From Parapedobacter defluvii (GTDB taxonomy: Bacteria; Bacteroidota; Bacteroidia; Sphingobacteriales; Sphingobacteriaceae): a DNA stretch of 64,000 nt. This document shows positions 8,801 to 16,996 of this stretch, one piece after another (the stretch's first letter is position 1; every line of letters starts with the position of its first letter). The DNA lies in NCBI RefSeq assembly GCF_014642075.1, contig NZ_BMIK01000001.1, forward strand, positions 811,915-875,914. The letters are read 5' to 3'. Made by a program: the position numbers and the translations under genes. The notes below the pieces were generated by a model. The model did no database searches and was not told where the DNA came from. It worked only from the letters and a program-made list of their open reading frames with translations.

Positions 8801-9447
8801 TCTCTACCAACGCCGGAAATTCAGAACTTAAACCGGGCGATTACAAATATGTAGACTGGAATGAAGACGGTGTCATTGACGACAAGGATGTCCATCCGAT
8901 CATGGGTGGAAACTACGGACAGCAAAGTACCCCAAAAATTTCTTACGGAATGGTATTGGATGCGCAATACAAAGGATTTGACTTCAATATTGTCATGCAG
9001 GGGGGCGCATTGGGAACCATCATGTACGACTGGATATTGGCCCGGCCGTTTATTTCAGACCAAAGCGGCCCCGCCTATTTCTATGACAGGTGGCATATGC
9101 AGGATCCCTTGGCCGATCCCAAGGACCCACGCACGGTTTGGATTCCGGGGGAACTCCCAACCACCAGTCAAGGAAGCTCTGCAATGGCATTCAACGCGTC
9201 AGCATCCACCAGCTCCATTTATCGCACGGATTACATCCGGTGCAAATCGGTAGAACTGGGTTATTCATTTTCCCAAAATACAATAAAATGGCTGGGAATA
9301 AAAGGCGTGCGTGTATTTGGTAGTGCCTATAATTTATTTACCATCACCGGTTTGAAATACCTCGATCCTGAACACCCGAGCAGCAGTTACGGATTGGTTT
9401 ATCCATTGATCAGGACGATAAATGTCGGTGCAAATATTAAGATATAA
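5884..9447 (+). CDS. SusC/RagA-family TonB-dependent outer-membrane receptor with STN domain
   Basis: This 1187-residue outer-membrane transporter imports oligosaccharides using TonB energy. The signal sequence is internal to a long N-terminus (about 43-63, ending FTYGQ), as is common in Sphingobacteriaceae. A start at ATG 5911 is an alternative to the GTG used here. The STN signalling domain spans about 65-137, a CarboxypepD-regulatory-like domain 155-225 (VVRGRVTDSLGAPLEGVSV), and a TonB-box-like VVVVGYGTQKK about 234-244. The plug follows, with LYIIDGVPRNNISRLDANEI and the SusC-typical VLKDASAAIYGVRASNGVV, and then the barrel. The STN domain should contact the periplasmic FecR encoded at 4491, making this a self-sensing locus. 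It overlaps the SusD gene by one base (TAATG), indicating translational coupling. Confidence 0.97.
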   Translation: MVYQKRQQFMHSQMDVETPMLQGAIPHTVFGCKKPIINTILMMKLTVLLLLVFTFQVSAFTYGQRINLQVKEASLGDILKVVQKQSGYNFLFNNQYLKTAKPVTVDIRDKSIDEALSLIFKDQPYNYRIEGEIITLVPKENVIAAPADAESQQQVVRGRVTDSLGAPLEGVSVFVEGTSRGTATDNKGQYELQAGEGETILFRLVGYTPQGISVGQLRTIDVILQSEASDLEEVVVVGYGTQKKATLTGAVSSVKGSDLVVTKNENVVNMLAGKMAGVRVVQSSGEPGAFASGMQIRGLGTPLYIIDGVPRNNISRLDANEIESISVLKDASAAIYGVRASNGVVLITTKNGSKGKTAFEYSTYYGTQTPINTPKGLDAVQFMELTNENNIMRGSVAPGTLVYSEETIEKYRSGQRTGTDWHRINTNYYAPQYQHNLQVSGGSEAVDYFVNFSYYNQDGIYKNGDINYERYNFRNNLNAKITESLRAELRINATTDTRNRPFEEAFNFWRAAWTYTPITPAYANYDRRYMQNTEQGLNPLAITDADIVGYKRDNQKLFQSTGNLIWDVPWAQGLVAKASYSYDFTFWENKWLQKPYYLYDYDLNNDVYLPKLYGDPAAGANSSINRNTRFGKNSLLQFALNYDNTFENHGISLLALYEEGVTDMDNFYASGYIPMTSIEELLGATKESLVGGMNGAPYTQGATDGLWQVANKAVVGRANYHYDDRYYAEFSFRYDGSSKFAPGHQWGFFPSVSAAWRISEESFIENSNSLSFIEMLKLRASYGVTGDDITATFQFVPGYEYPGGNTDWWPIFLGGQPRETINLKATPNLNLTWYESKIYNIGLDADLWKGLFGFELDIFRRDRDGLMATRTGTIPDWIGESFAQENLNSDATEGFDITLRHRNTKLGEFSYGISGNLSFTRHKYRFITRVPSDNQYANWRGNTNNRWSDIWWGYESEGQFQNYEDIWSHAKYISTNAGNSELKPGDYKYVDWNEDGVIDDKDVHPIMGGNYGQQSTPKISYGMVLDAQYKGFDFNIVMQGGALGTIMYDWILARPFISDQSGPAYFYDRWHMQDPLADPKDPRTVWIPGELPTTSQGSSAMAFNASASTSSIYRTDYIRCKSVELGYSFSQNTIKWLGIKGVRVFGSAYNLFTITGLKYLDPEHPSSSYGLVYPLIRTINVGANIKI

Positions 9448-11327
9448 TGAAATTCCAAATGATACATAAGCTAGTAAAGCCGGTAATAGTTGGCTTGGTA
9501 GTGGTCAGCTCTTATGCATGTAATACGCTGGACATTGAGCCTGTAAATAATCTTACGGCCAATCAAGTGTTTCAAAGCGAAGCAGGTGTTGAATCAGTTA
9601 TTGTGACCTGTTATTCCAATCTTCCCATTGCGGCGCATAACGCAAGTATTTACGGTTTGCGGGGCGATCCGGATATGCCGTTTTCAAATTGGAATAATCC
9701 CAGTGTCTTAACCGGCGAGGCCCAGGTAATGCCCTTACGGGTCGGAATGGCACCAAAGACCTTATCAGGCGGGCATCTCTCCTGGTGGGACTACAGTAGT
9801 ATTCGCTACGTAAACTTGGCGATACAGGAGTTAGAAGCGAACGCGGATGTATTCTTTTCCCAGCCGGAACAATACAATCACTGGCTTGGCGAGCTATATT
9901 TCTGCAGGGCATACATGTATGCCTATATGGTAAAGTGTTTCGGAGGAGTGCCCATTGTGAAGAAATCGGTATCGTATATCGGTCTTCCCGAAGAGGAACT
10001 CTATATTCCCCGGAATACTGAGAAGGAAGTTGTGGATTTTATTGGTGACGATTTAGACTTGGCCATGTCTCTTTTGGGGCCCAATGAAGTTATGAGTGGC
10101 CGCGCAAACCGCTATGTGGCCGCAAATTTAAAGGCAAGGGTTATGTTATTTGCCGCCAGCGAGGCTAAGAATGGCTCGGTTCAGTTGGAGGGATTAGTGG
10201 GAATCCCGCAATCCGAACAAACGGACTATTATAAAAAAGCGTATGAAGCTGCTCAGTTTGCGGTAAACAACAACGGAAAATATGCGCTTTATAGCAAATA
10301 CGATGATGGAACAATCGAAGGGAAAACCACCAATTTCTGGAACCTGTTTTTGGATGAATCGGCAGAAAATAGAGAACGGATGTTTATCAAGCAGTACGAT
10401 GCTACCGGAGCCGTCAATCGTCCGGAGAATTGGTCGGCCCGCCAGTTACCCCATGGATTTACCACCCAGGCAAATAGCGGGGAACTTTCAGTAACTACCG
10501 AATGGTTGGAACTATTTGAAGACATCAACGGTCAACCATTTGTACTTAATATCGGTACGGAGAGTGCGCCAGTCAGATATAGCAATCCCCTGGATCTTTT
10601 CCAGAAGGCTCAGCCCCGTATGCGGGCCACCGTTTTACTGCCGGGAAGTCGGATACCGGGAAAGAACGATGCGTCGGCTGTTTTCGAGGTCAGGAAAGGA
10701 ATATATGAAAGCTATCCGAATGGTAAGCTGCACGAATCATCAAATTTCACAGATACTTACCAGAATATGACCATACAAGGGCTTTGTGGTGTGGGAAATC
10801 CCAATACGAACGGGAACGGATGTGTGGTATGGAAGTATGTTGACCCCAATGCGACAGGCGTAGATTGGGCCGGTAATGTAGATTGGATCGATATGCGGTA
10901 TGCCGAGGTATTGCTGAACAAGGCCGAAGCTGCCATAAACATTATTGGTCAGGAAGTAGGAGGAAAGATCATAACAATGGAAGATGCACTCAGTGCGATT
11001 AATCCGGTGCGTTTACGGGCGGGGTTACCCGCATTAACAACCCTGGATGAAACCAAAGTCATTCAAGAGCGCCGATGTGAACTCGCATTTGAAAATCAAT
11101 TGATATGGGATTTCAAGCGGTGGCGGATATTCGAGAGTATCCTTCAAAACAAAACATACCATGCGCTTTACCCCTATTATATTTTTGACGAGGGAAGGTA
11201 TATTTTTAAGAAGCACAACCGCACTGAATTGCAATATACTTTTGACGCGAAAGCATATTATGCACCCATTCCTGCCAGTGCGATAGATCGTAACAATAAA
11301 TTGTTACCCAATAACCCTGGTTATTAA
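9447..11327 (+). CDS. SusD/RagB-family outer-membrane glycan-binding lipoprotein
   Basis: This 626-residue lipoprotein has a lipobox near residue 25 (SSYACN), so it should be anchored in the outer membrane as the lid of the SusC transporter. The N-terminal half has the SusD hallmark (ELYFCRAYMYAYMVKCFGG, then VPIVKKSVSY), followed by tetratricopeptide-like helices (KKAYEAAQFAVNNNGKYALY). The C-terminal region has MRYAEVLLNKAEAAINII, then INPVRLRAGLPAL and the conserved ERRCELAFENQLIWDFKRW. All are typical of RagB/SusD. It is coupled to SusC by the TAATG overlap. The ligand is unknown. The surrounding enzymes suggest a plant-type heteropolysaccharide. Confidence 0.97.
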   Translation: MKFQMIHKLVKPVIVGLVVVSSYACNTLDIEPVNNLTANQVFQSEAGVESVIVTCYSNLPIAAHNASIYGLRGDPDMPFSNWNNPSVLTGEAQVMPLRVGMAPKTLSGGHLSWWDYSSIRYVNLAIQELEANADVFFSQPEQYNHWLGELYFCRAYMYAYMVKCFGGVPIVKKSVSYIGLPEEELYIPRNTEKEVVDFIGDDLDLAMSLLGPNEVMSGRANRYVAANLKARVMLFAASEAKNGSVQLEGLVGIPQSEQTDYYKKAYEAAQFAVNNNGKYALYSKYDDGTIEGKTTNFWNLFLDESAENRERMFIKQYDATGAVNRPENWSARQLPHGFTTQANSGELSVTTEWLELFEDINGQPFVLNIGTESAPVRYSNPLDLFQKAQPRMRATVLLPGSRIPGKNDASAVFEVRKGIYESYPNGKLHESSNFTDTYQNMTIQGLCGVGNPNTNGNGCVVWKYVDPNATGVDWAGNVDWIDMRYAEVLLNKAEAAINIIGQEVGGKIITMEDALSAINPVRLRAGLPALTTLDETKVIQERRCELAFENQLIWDFKRWRIFESILQNKTYHALYPYYIFDEGRYIFKKHNRTELQYTFDAKAYYAPIPASAIDRNNKLLPNNPGY

Positions 11328-11359
11328 AACTTTATTGTCATTAAAAATAAGTTATTCGA

Positions 11360-12037
11360 ATGAAACCGTTAATTTATCTGCTTGCATTGGCAGCAATTTT
11401 TTCGATATCAGCCTGTGAAACGGATTCCTATGAACTGCCGAGTGAGACATTACAGGGAAAGTTGATCGACCCCGAAGGGGAACCGCTCATTACCGAGCAA
11501 CCCAATGGATTTCGGATCCGGTTGCTGGAGGAGGGTGCTTCTCAGTTTTATGATTTCTGGGGGAAGGCCGATGGAACATTTCGTAATACCAAATTGTTCC
11601 CCGCTAAGTACACCATATATCCGTTTGATGGTCCGTTTTTTCCCGTCGAACCTGTAGAAAGGGAGCTAAACGGAGTTCTGACGGTAGATTTTACCGTTAT
11701 CCCCTATGCCAAAATTCAAGCATCCATTGTGGAAGAAGGACAGAATATCAACGCTACTTTCCAGATTTCCAAAGCAGCAGGTGCTGGAAAAATAAAGGAC
11801 GTGCAATTGCTGGTTACCAAATGGAATCCAAATGTAGGAATGTACTGCAAAGACTGGAATGTGGCCAATGACCTATCGGGCATTCCGGATGTTGATATTC
11901 AAAATACAACCCATACACTGGCACTGCCCGGCGTTCTGGAGAAAGGTGTTACCTATTATGCGCGGGTTGCCGTGTTGTGCGAAAACACGTTAGGACGTTA
12001 TAACCTTTCGCCCATCACAGAAATTACCGTAGACTAA
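11360..12037 (+). CDS. DUF3823-family lipoprotein of the SusC/SusD locus
   Basis: This 225-residue protein has a lipoprotein signal (LALAAIFSISACE, Cys about residue 19). The first half looks like a small beta-sandwich of the CarboxypepD-regulatory type (LQGKLIDPEGEPL, then ADGTFRNTKLFPAKYTIYP). The second half contains KDVQLLVTKWNPNVGMYCKD and ends with a fibronectin-like strand pattern (GVTYYARVAVLCE). This two-domain arrangement is typical of DUF3823 proteins, which are usually encoded just after SusD and are thought to be surface glycan-binding or accessory proteins. It lies 32 bp after the SusD gene and 13 bp before the next lipoprotein gene, so it is in the same operon. Confidence 0.85.
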   Translation: MKPLIYLLALAAIFSISACETDSYELPSETLQGKLIDPEGEPLITEQPNGFRIRLLEEGASQFYDFWGKADGTFRNTKLFPAKYTIYPFDGPFFPVEPVERELNGVLTVDFTVIPYAKIQASIVEEGQNINATFQISKAAGAGKIKDVQLLVTKWNPNVGMYCKDWNVANDLSGIPDVDIQNTTHTLALPGVLEKGVTYYARVAVLCENTLGRYNLSPITEITVD

Positions 12038-12050
12038 ACGAATTCAAGTC

Positions 12051-13088
12051 ATGAAGAAAATTATAATCATAGTGATTGCCACAATGGCATTGACTCCGCT
12101 TTTATTTGTTTCCTGCGAAGATAATTACGATCCGATAGGAAACAACAAGCCGGCTACCAAACTGAAAATGGAGCCCAGGTATCTAGCATTCGACGGCAAT
12201 GGAGGAACATTATCGACCGTCATCAATACCAATGCCCCGGACCTTGCATTAGGTAATCTGCCCGATTGGGTAGAAATAGCATCGCTCAACGATGACAAAA
12301 CAAGTTTCACGGTAACGGTTAGTGGAAACGCCACATCAGACCAGATCCGTACAGGTGTCATCTCATTGACAACCGTTACCGGGGAAACCGAATCTTCATC
12401 AACCCTCCAGCTTGTGCAAGCCGGCAAAGGGGCGCGGATTGGATTTGATAGCTTTACGGGCGATGTGCTGGATGCCGGCTGGGCAGCTACCAGCAATTCG
12501 GCAGTAGCATTGGGTTCCGGCAATTTGACCATACAAGGCGCGCCCAATGGCATTGGGAACAGTGTGTATTTCCAAACCCCTGAAGGGCTGGTTACCCAAT
12601 CAAACGGCGGCGTAGGCCATGCCGTCACGGCTTACGTAGATGTAAAAGTGGACGCAGGTGTGGAAGGTGGACTTAAAGCATATTTTAATCCAGAAACGGG
12701 CGAAGAATTTAAGTTCTTCTTTACGATAAATGCTGAAAATAAGGGGGCGTTCTACGCCTTGCGGCATATCAATGGAAACGACAATCCGATGGCATTGGGC
12801 GACGCTATTCCAGCCCCCGGTATGCCAGAAATCCCTCCATTGGGTGAACGGGACGAATACATGCGTATTGAATTTACAAATGTGGAAACCATGCCAAATT
12901 GGTGGCAAAGCGAAGTCAATATTTATTCCCTTCAGACCAGAAATGGTGAAACCAAGGTATTGCAGAAGCATTTTAGTCGAAGATTTGAGATTGATGGTCC
13001 CAAGCCTGATCCCGGATATTTCGGACTATGGGGACGGTTCGGTAGTGTAGGTTTCCGAAATTTCACGCTTTCTGCCCAGGGTATTTAA
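12051..13088 (+). CDS. BACON-like / lectin-like surface lipoprotein
   Basis: This 345-residue lipoprotein has the lipobox LLFVSCED. Residues about 35-125 look like a BACON domain: SLNDDKTSFTVTVSGNATSD, then RTGVISLTTVTGE and STLQLVQAG. BACON domains typically place a glycan-binding or catalytic domain away from the cell surface. The C-terminal ~215 residues start with IGFDSFTGDVLDAGW and end with GYFGLWGRFGSVGFRNFTLS, the pattern of a concanavalin-like jelly-roll fold that ends in a strand returning to the first. No glutamate pair typical of a laminarinase was recognised, so a binding rather than catalytic role is favoured. It is co-directional with its neighbours and separated by short gaps. 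Confidence 0.7.
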   Translation: MKKIIIIVIATMALTPLLFVSCEDNYDPIGNNKPATKLKMEPRYLAFDGNGGTLSTVINTNAPDLALGNLPDWVEIASLNDDKTSFTVTVSGNATSDQIRTGVISLTTVTGETESSSTLQLVQAGKGARIGFDSFTGDVLDAGWAATSNSAVALGSGNLTIQGAPNGIGNSVYFQTPEGLVTQSNGGVGHAVTAYVDVKVDAGVEGGLKAYFNPETGEEFKFFFTINAENKGAFYALRHINGNDNPMALGDAIPAPGMPEIPPLGERDEYMRIEFTNVETMPNWWQSEVNIYSLQTRNGETKVLQKHFSRRFEIDGPKPDPGYFGLWGRFGSVGFRNFTLSAQGI

Positions 13089-13112
13089 GGTGGTTTGAAA
13101 AAAGTAATATCA

Positions 13113-14573
13113 ATGAGATCGATAGAAATAAAGTATATGAAAAGGGGGATTACGGTGTTTTTTTGGAGCATAAGTTGTGCAATGGTGATGTTAGGGACCG
13201 GGTGTTCCGATCCGGTACAGACGGATGAAGAGGCCGTATATACCATCCGTTTTGATGCAGATGGAGGAACACCCGAACCTCCGGTACAGAAAATTCAAGC
13301 CGGACAGAAGATCAATAAGCCCGATGAGGATCCTAAGAAAGCAGATCTTATGTTTGCAGGGTGGTATATGGCTTCCGGTGAGCGAGTGGACTTCAATGTG
13401 GCGATTGCGAATTCGGATATGACCCTGTATGCTAAGTGGTGGTCGGGCCCTGAGCAATTTGTCTTCATTAACGGAATTGATCTGGAGTTTAACTATGCGA
13501 AAATCAGGAATCATTTTGGGCCGCAGGAGGGACAGCGCGTTGCAATAGGACAGTCTTTTATCTTGTACTGCTTTGAAAGGCCGAGGGAGGTGATGCTGAG
13601 CAACCTGAGTAAGCACCTGCAGCAATCGCTGGAATTCGAAATTCCTATCTTAATACAGCTGGATGCCATAACGTTCATGGACGCACGGCCCGACTTATGG
13701 AATTGGTGGGATGAGTCGTTGCCGGGATATGATCCGGCTAATAAAGCAAATGTCGAGTGGACATCGTGGTCTCCAAATGACGCAGTCAAAATCGGATGGC
13801 TTAATTGGGGGCAACAAATTCGTTTGACCCCAATGCCCAACTTGATGAGCACCCAATACCGAACCGCGGTAGATGACCAGATGGGTGAATTTATTCAGAT
13901 GGTCATCGAATGGTATGACGCCCTTCCGGAAAACAAGAAATGGCTGTTTGCTGGAATCAAGGTAACGGGAGAGATGGCTATCGGTGTAAATAACTGGTAC
14001 TATCCCAATGGGAATGAATACCTTGACCAGGACGCATCCAATGACCCGTTTTATGGGATTAATGTGTATGATTTTCCAAGCAGGGGGGTGCAAACCATCG
14101 GGTATGCGGGATTAAAAACCGGGGGTATGAAGTCGTCGGGCAACATTACAGAAGAAGATATCGGCCGTTTGGCACAAGAACATTCAAAATTGGTAAGTAA
14201 ACTGTGCATGGATTCAGGAGTGCCCAGGGAAAAAGTTTTTGTGCACGCGGGGGGTGCAGGAAAAGATCTGGAAGCGTGCCTGAATGAATACGCGTGCCCC
14301 GCTTGGAGTTTCTACCTGGAAGACGCTTCGCAACCTTCCGGATATCGGGAGGCACTGTCCTTACTGGAAAGATCAGATGCTCCTTACTTCGGGATAGCCG
14401 AATGGTCCATTGGCGCGGCTACCGACCCTAACGCGTGGACAGGTCCGATACGGGAGGGTTTGGCAATTCCAAAATGCAGGTATCTGAGTATTTACCAAAA
14501 TGTGGTTGGAAGTGACGTATTTCACACCTCACCCAATCCGGCAGCCGTAGCGGGGATTAAAGCAGTGCAATAA
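13113..14573 (+). CDS. Putative surface glycoside hydrolase with N-terminal InlB-type repeat
   Basis: This lipoprotein (lipobox GTGCSD) may start at ATG 13113 or 13137; a TTG at 13095 is less likely. Residues about 40-110 form an InlB B-repeat-like module (YTIRFDADGGTPEPPVQKI, then FAGWYMASGERVDF and MTLYAKW). The rest is a barrel-like domain shared with the next gene: RPDLWNWWDE, ANVEWTSW, DAVKIGWLNWGQQ, PMPNLMS, GEMAIGVNNWYYPNGNE and NEYACPAWSFY. Two glutamates conserved between the paralogues, in GEMAIGVNNWYY and in IAEWSIG, are candidate acid/base and nucleophile residues of a GH-A-like barrel. That is an inference. It belongs to the SusC/SusD operon. No named CAZy family was recognised. 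Confidence 0.6.
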   Translation: MRSIEIKYMKRGITVFFWSISCAMVMLGTGCSDPVQTDEEAVYTIRFDADGGTPEPPVQKIQAGQKINKPDEDPKKADLMFAGWYMASGERVDFNVAIANSDMTLYAKWWSGPEQFVFINGIDLEFNYAKIRNHFGPQEGQRVAIGQSFILYCFERPREVMLSNLSKHLQQSLEFEIPILIQLDAITFMDARPDLWNWWDESLPGYDPANKANVEWTSWSPNDAVKIGWLNWGQQIRLTPMPNLMSTQYRTAVDDQMGEFIQMVIEWYDALPENKKWLFAGIKVTGEMAIGVNNWYYPNGNEYLDQDASNDPFYGINVYDFPSRGVQTIGYAGLKTGGMKSSGNITEEDIGRLAQEHSKLVSKLCMDSGVPREKVFVHAGGAGKDLEACLNEYACPAWSFYLEDASQPSGYREALSLLERSDAPYFGIAEWSIGAATDPNAWTGPIREGLAIPKCRYLSIYQNVVGSDVFHTSPNPAAVAGIKAVQ

Positions 14574-14599
14574 TTTTTTGGTTAATATTATTTTATTTT

Positions 14600-15820
14600 A
14601 TGAACATCAAACAGAATGTCGCAATTTTCTTGCTTTGGTTGGCGATACCTTTACTTGCGGTTTCAGCTGTAGGCAATGAGCGAGAAAAGACTGCACAATA
14701 CATCGTGATAAATTTTAGCCACCCGTCAGAGAAAGCCTTTCAAGAAGTAGCCGAGACTTTTAAGGGACATGGTAACGATTCCGTTAGGATCGGCGTTGGC
14801 GTGATCATTTCGTACTTGGCTTATGCACCCGATGAAGCAGCTAAAAGACTAAAAAATTACCTGTCATACGCCGAAAAGTACGATCTTCCCCTTGTCATTC
14901 AACTGGATGGCGAACAATGGTGGGAAAACAGGCCGGACCTTTGGAATTGGTGGGATCCGGATCAACCCGGATATAACCCCGATAACAAGTACAACGTGGA
15001 GTGGACAAGTTGGCGTGCCGATGATGCGGTAAAAATCGGTTGGCGCAATTGGGGAAGGCAACTGCGGGTCTTGCCTATGCCAAATTTGATGAGTCCGAGA
15101 TACCGAACGGCCTGTCACACAGAGATGAAGAAGCTGGTACCCATGGTTGTATCTTGGTATCGGCACTTGCCCGCCAGTAAAAAACACTTGTTTGTGGGAT
15201 TAAAAGTCGGATGGGAAAGTTCGATTGGCGTAAATAACTGGTATTATCCGAATGGTAACGAATTGTTAGTTAAGTCCGGAGATCAAGATCCGCAATACGG
15301 ATTGACACTCGATAGCCTTCCGGCACGGGGGGTGACCGCAATGGGGTATGCGGCTGTAAGCACGTATGGATTGGCTAAATCCGGTACGCTGCAACAAGAA
15401 CAACTTACCACCGTGGTGCAGGCACATCTGTCAGATCTTAGCAAGCTTTGTGCGGAGATGGGGGTGCCTCGCAACAGATTATTCACCCATTGTGGGGGGT
15501 GGAGTCAAGGAGAAACATTATATAAGGCCGCGATCAATGAATATGCTTGCCCCGGATGGAGTTTTTATGATTTTGCAGGTAATCCGTTAATGGATACCAC
15601 GGCTATGGATGCCTTGCAACAAAGTAATGCGCCTTTTTGGAGTGCGGTTGAGTGGTTGTATAACGGTAAAAATGCCGATAATTGGCAATCAGCACTCCGC
15701 AACACATTATCGATTCCGTTAATCCGGTATTTATGTATTTATAATTGGGAGGGTATAAAAGAGGAGGAGCAGCCTGTTAACGCCATTAAGCGATATGTTG
15801 CGGAAACGAAGTCCGAGTGA
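14600..15820 (+). CDS. Putative secreted glycoside hydrolase, paralogue of the preceding gene
   Basis: This 406-residue protein has an ordinary signal peptide (about 1-24, LLWLAIPLLAVSAVG) and no lipobox, so it is probably periplasmic, whereas its paralogue is a lipoprotein. It lacks the InlB-type repeat. It shares with the upstream protein RPDLWNWWD, YNVEWTSW, DAVKIGWRNWGRQ, PMPNLMSPRYRTA, GVNNWYYPNGNE, an H-(C/A)-GG motif and NEYACPGWSFY. The candidate catalytic glutamates are in GWESSIGVNNWYY and AVEWLYN. The pair suggests sequential surface and periplasmic cleavage of the same linkage, or of two related linkages. No known activity can be assigned from the sequence. Confidence 0.6.
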   Translation: MNIKQNVAIFLLWLAIPLLAVSAVGNEREKTAQYIVINFSHPSEKAFQEVAETFKGHGNDSVRIGVGVIISYLAYAPDEAAKRLKNYLSYAEKYDLPLVIQLDGEQWWENRPDLWNWWDPDQPGYNPDNKYNVEWTSWRADDAVKIGWRNWGRQLRVLPMPNLMSPRYRTACHTEMKKLVPMVVSWYRHLPASKKHLFVGLKVGWESSIGVNNWYYPNGNELLVKSGDQDPQYGLTLDSLPARGVTAMGYAAVSTYGLAKSGTLQQEQLTTVVQAHLSDLSKLCAEMGVPRNRLFTHCGGWSQGETLYKAAINEYACPGWSFYDFAGNPLMDTTAMDALQQSNAPFWSAVEWLYNGKNADNWQSALRNTLSIPLIRYLCIYNWEGIKEEEQPVNAIKRYVAETKSE

Positions 15821-15907
15821 TGGAATGGTTGCGGAGAACTTTGAGGGTTGCCAATAAGGTAGAATGCAAAAGGATTACTAACTTAGGCAGTCTAATTATC
15901 CTTGTCG

Positions 15908-16996
15908 ATGAATAAAATAATTTCCAGTTTACTTGTATGCTTTCTTTCTGTGTTAACGAATAGCTTGTTAGCACAGAAAGAAAGCTCGCTCACATTTACC
16001 GATGCCAGACAGCTCACACTGGTTGGCAAAGCTTTACCCGCTGATGCGTTCTTTCACCGGATAGACACCGCCGTCTTTCCGGGTATACCACCTGCGGTGA
16101 AGCATTTGCTTACACATTCAGCCGGCTTGGCCCTCAGCTTTGAAACCAACAGCACCCAGCTAGTTGTGAAATGGTGTACCAACCCACGGGGCCCCGGTGA
16201 TAACCTGACAGCTATCGTACAGGAGGGGATGGATCTGTACATTAAGCGGAATGGACAGTGGCAATATGCCGGGGTAGCACGGCCCACAACACACGATTGC
16301 AATGAATTCGCAGTGGTGCAAAACATGGCTGCCGGCAACAAAGAGTGTCTGTTGTATCTGCCGCTTTACGACGAAACCTATTCGGTACAAATTGGTGTGG
16401 AGAGGGGAGCCAAACTGATCTCCAAGCCAAATCCGTTTAAGAGGAATATTTTGGTATACGGATCGAGTATTGTGCAAGGTGCTTCCGCAAGCCGGCCGGG
16501 GTTGGCATATCCGGCTAGGCTTTCCCGGGAAACCGGATACAATTTTATCAACCTAGGCGTAAGCGGCAGTGCCAAAATGGAGGCCGAAGTCGCTGAGATG
16601 ATTGCCACCATGCCAATGGATGCATTTATTTTGGATTGTGTGCCTAATTCTTCACCTGAGCAGGTGACGGAACGTACCGCCCATTTGGTTCGTACAATCC
16701 GTGCTCAGCATCCGCTTGCGCCGATCATCGCCATTCAGAGTATTATCCGTGAGGGAGGTAATTTTGATGAGTTAAGGGCCGATCAAACAACAGCACAGAA
16801 CGGAAATTTTCTCCGCGAAATCCGCCAACTGCAATCCGGGGATGAAGGGCTTTATCTCATCACGGCTGAGGACTTGTTGGGTGACGATCACGAGGGCACA
16901 ACAGACGGTACACATCCCAATGACCTGGGATTCGATCGTATGCTCCAAAAGATCCGGCCGGCGGTATTGGAGATTCTCCGTAAACATGGAATATAA
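15908..16996 (+). CDS. SGNH hydrolase of the GxDLY/GDSL_3 type
   Basis: This 362-residue protein starts with a signal peptide (MNKIISSLLVCFLSVLTNSLLAQ). ATG 15908 is preferred over the TTG six bases earlier. Residues about 25-180 form the GxDLY-type N-terminal beta-sandwich domain (FHRIDTAVFPGIPPAVKHL, then AGLALSFETNSTQLVVKW). The SGNH domain follows: block I YGSSIVQGAS with catalytic Ser, block II NLGVSGSAKME with the oxyanion Gly, block III DCVPNSSPEQV with Asn, and block V TDGTHPND with the Asp and His. All four blocks are intact, unlike the esterase-like domain at 42839. It is likely an acetyl esterase acting on the glycan handled by this locus. It overlaps the next gene by 11 bp. Confidence 0.85.
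   Translation: MNKIISSLLVCFLSVLTNSLLAQKESSLTFTDARQLTLVGKALPADAFFHRIDTAVFPGIPPAVKHLLTHSAGLALSFETNSTQLVVKWCTNPRGPGDNLTAIVQEGMDLYIKRNGQWQYAGVARPTTHDCNEFAVVQNMAAGNKECLLYLPLYDETYSVQIGVERGAKLISKPNPFKRNILVYGSSIVQGASASRPGLAYPARLSRETGYNFINLGVSGSAKMEAEVAEMIATMPMDAFILDCVPNSSPEQVTERTAHLVRTIRAQHPLAPIIAIQSIIREGGNFDELRADQTTAQNGNFLREIRQLQSGDEGLYLITAEDLLGDDHEGTTDGTHPNDLGFDRMLQKIRPAVLEILRKHGI

Noticed and set aside
12125-12628. 167-residue minus-strand open frame inside the BACON-like gene
   Set aside because: It is a shadow frame in a gene with clear lipoprotein signal and domain structure on the plus strand.
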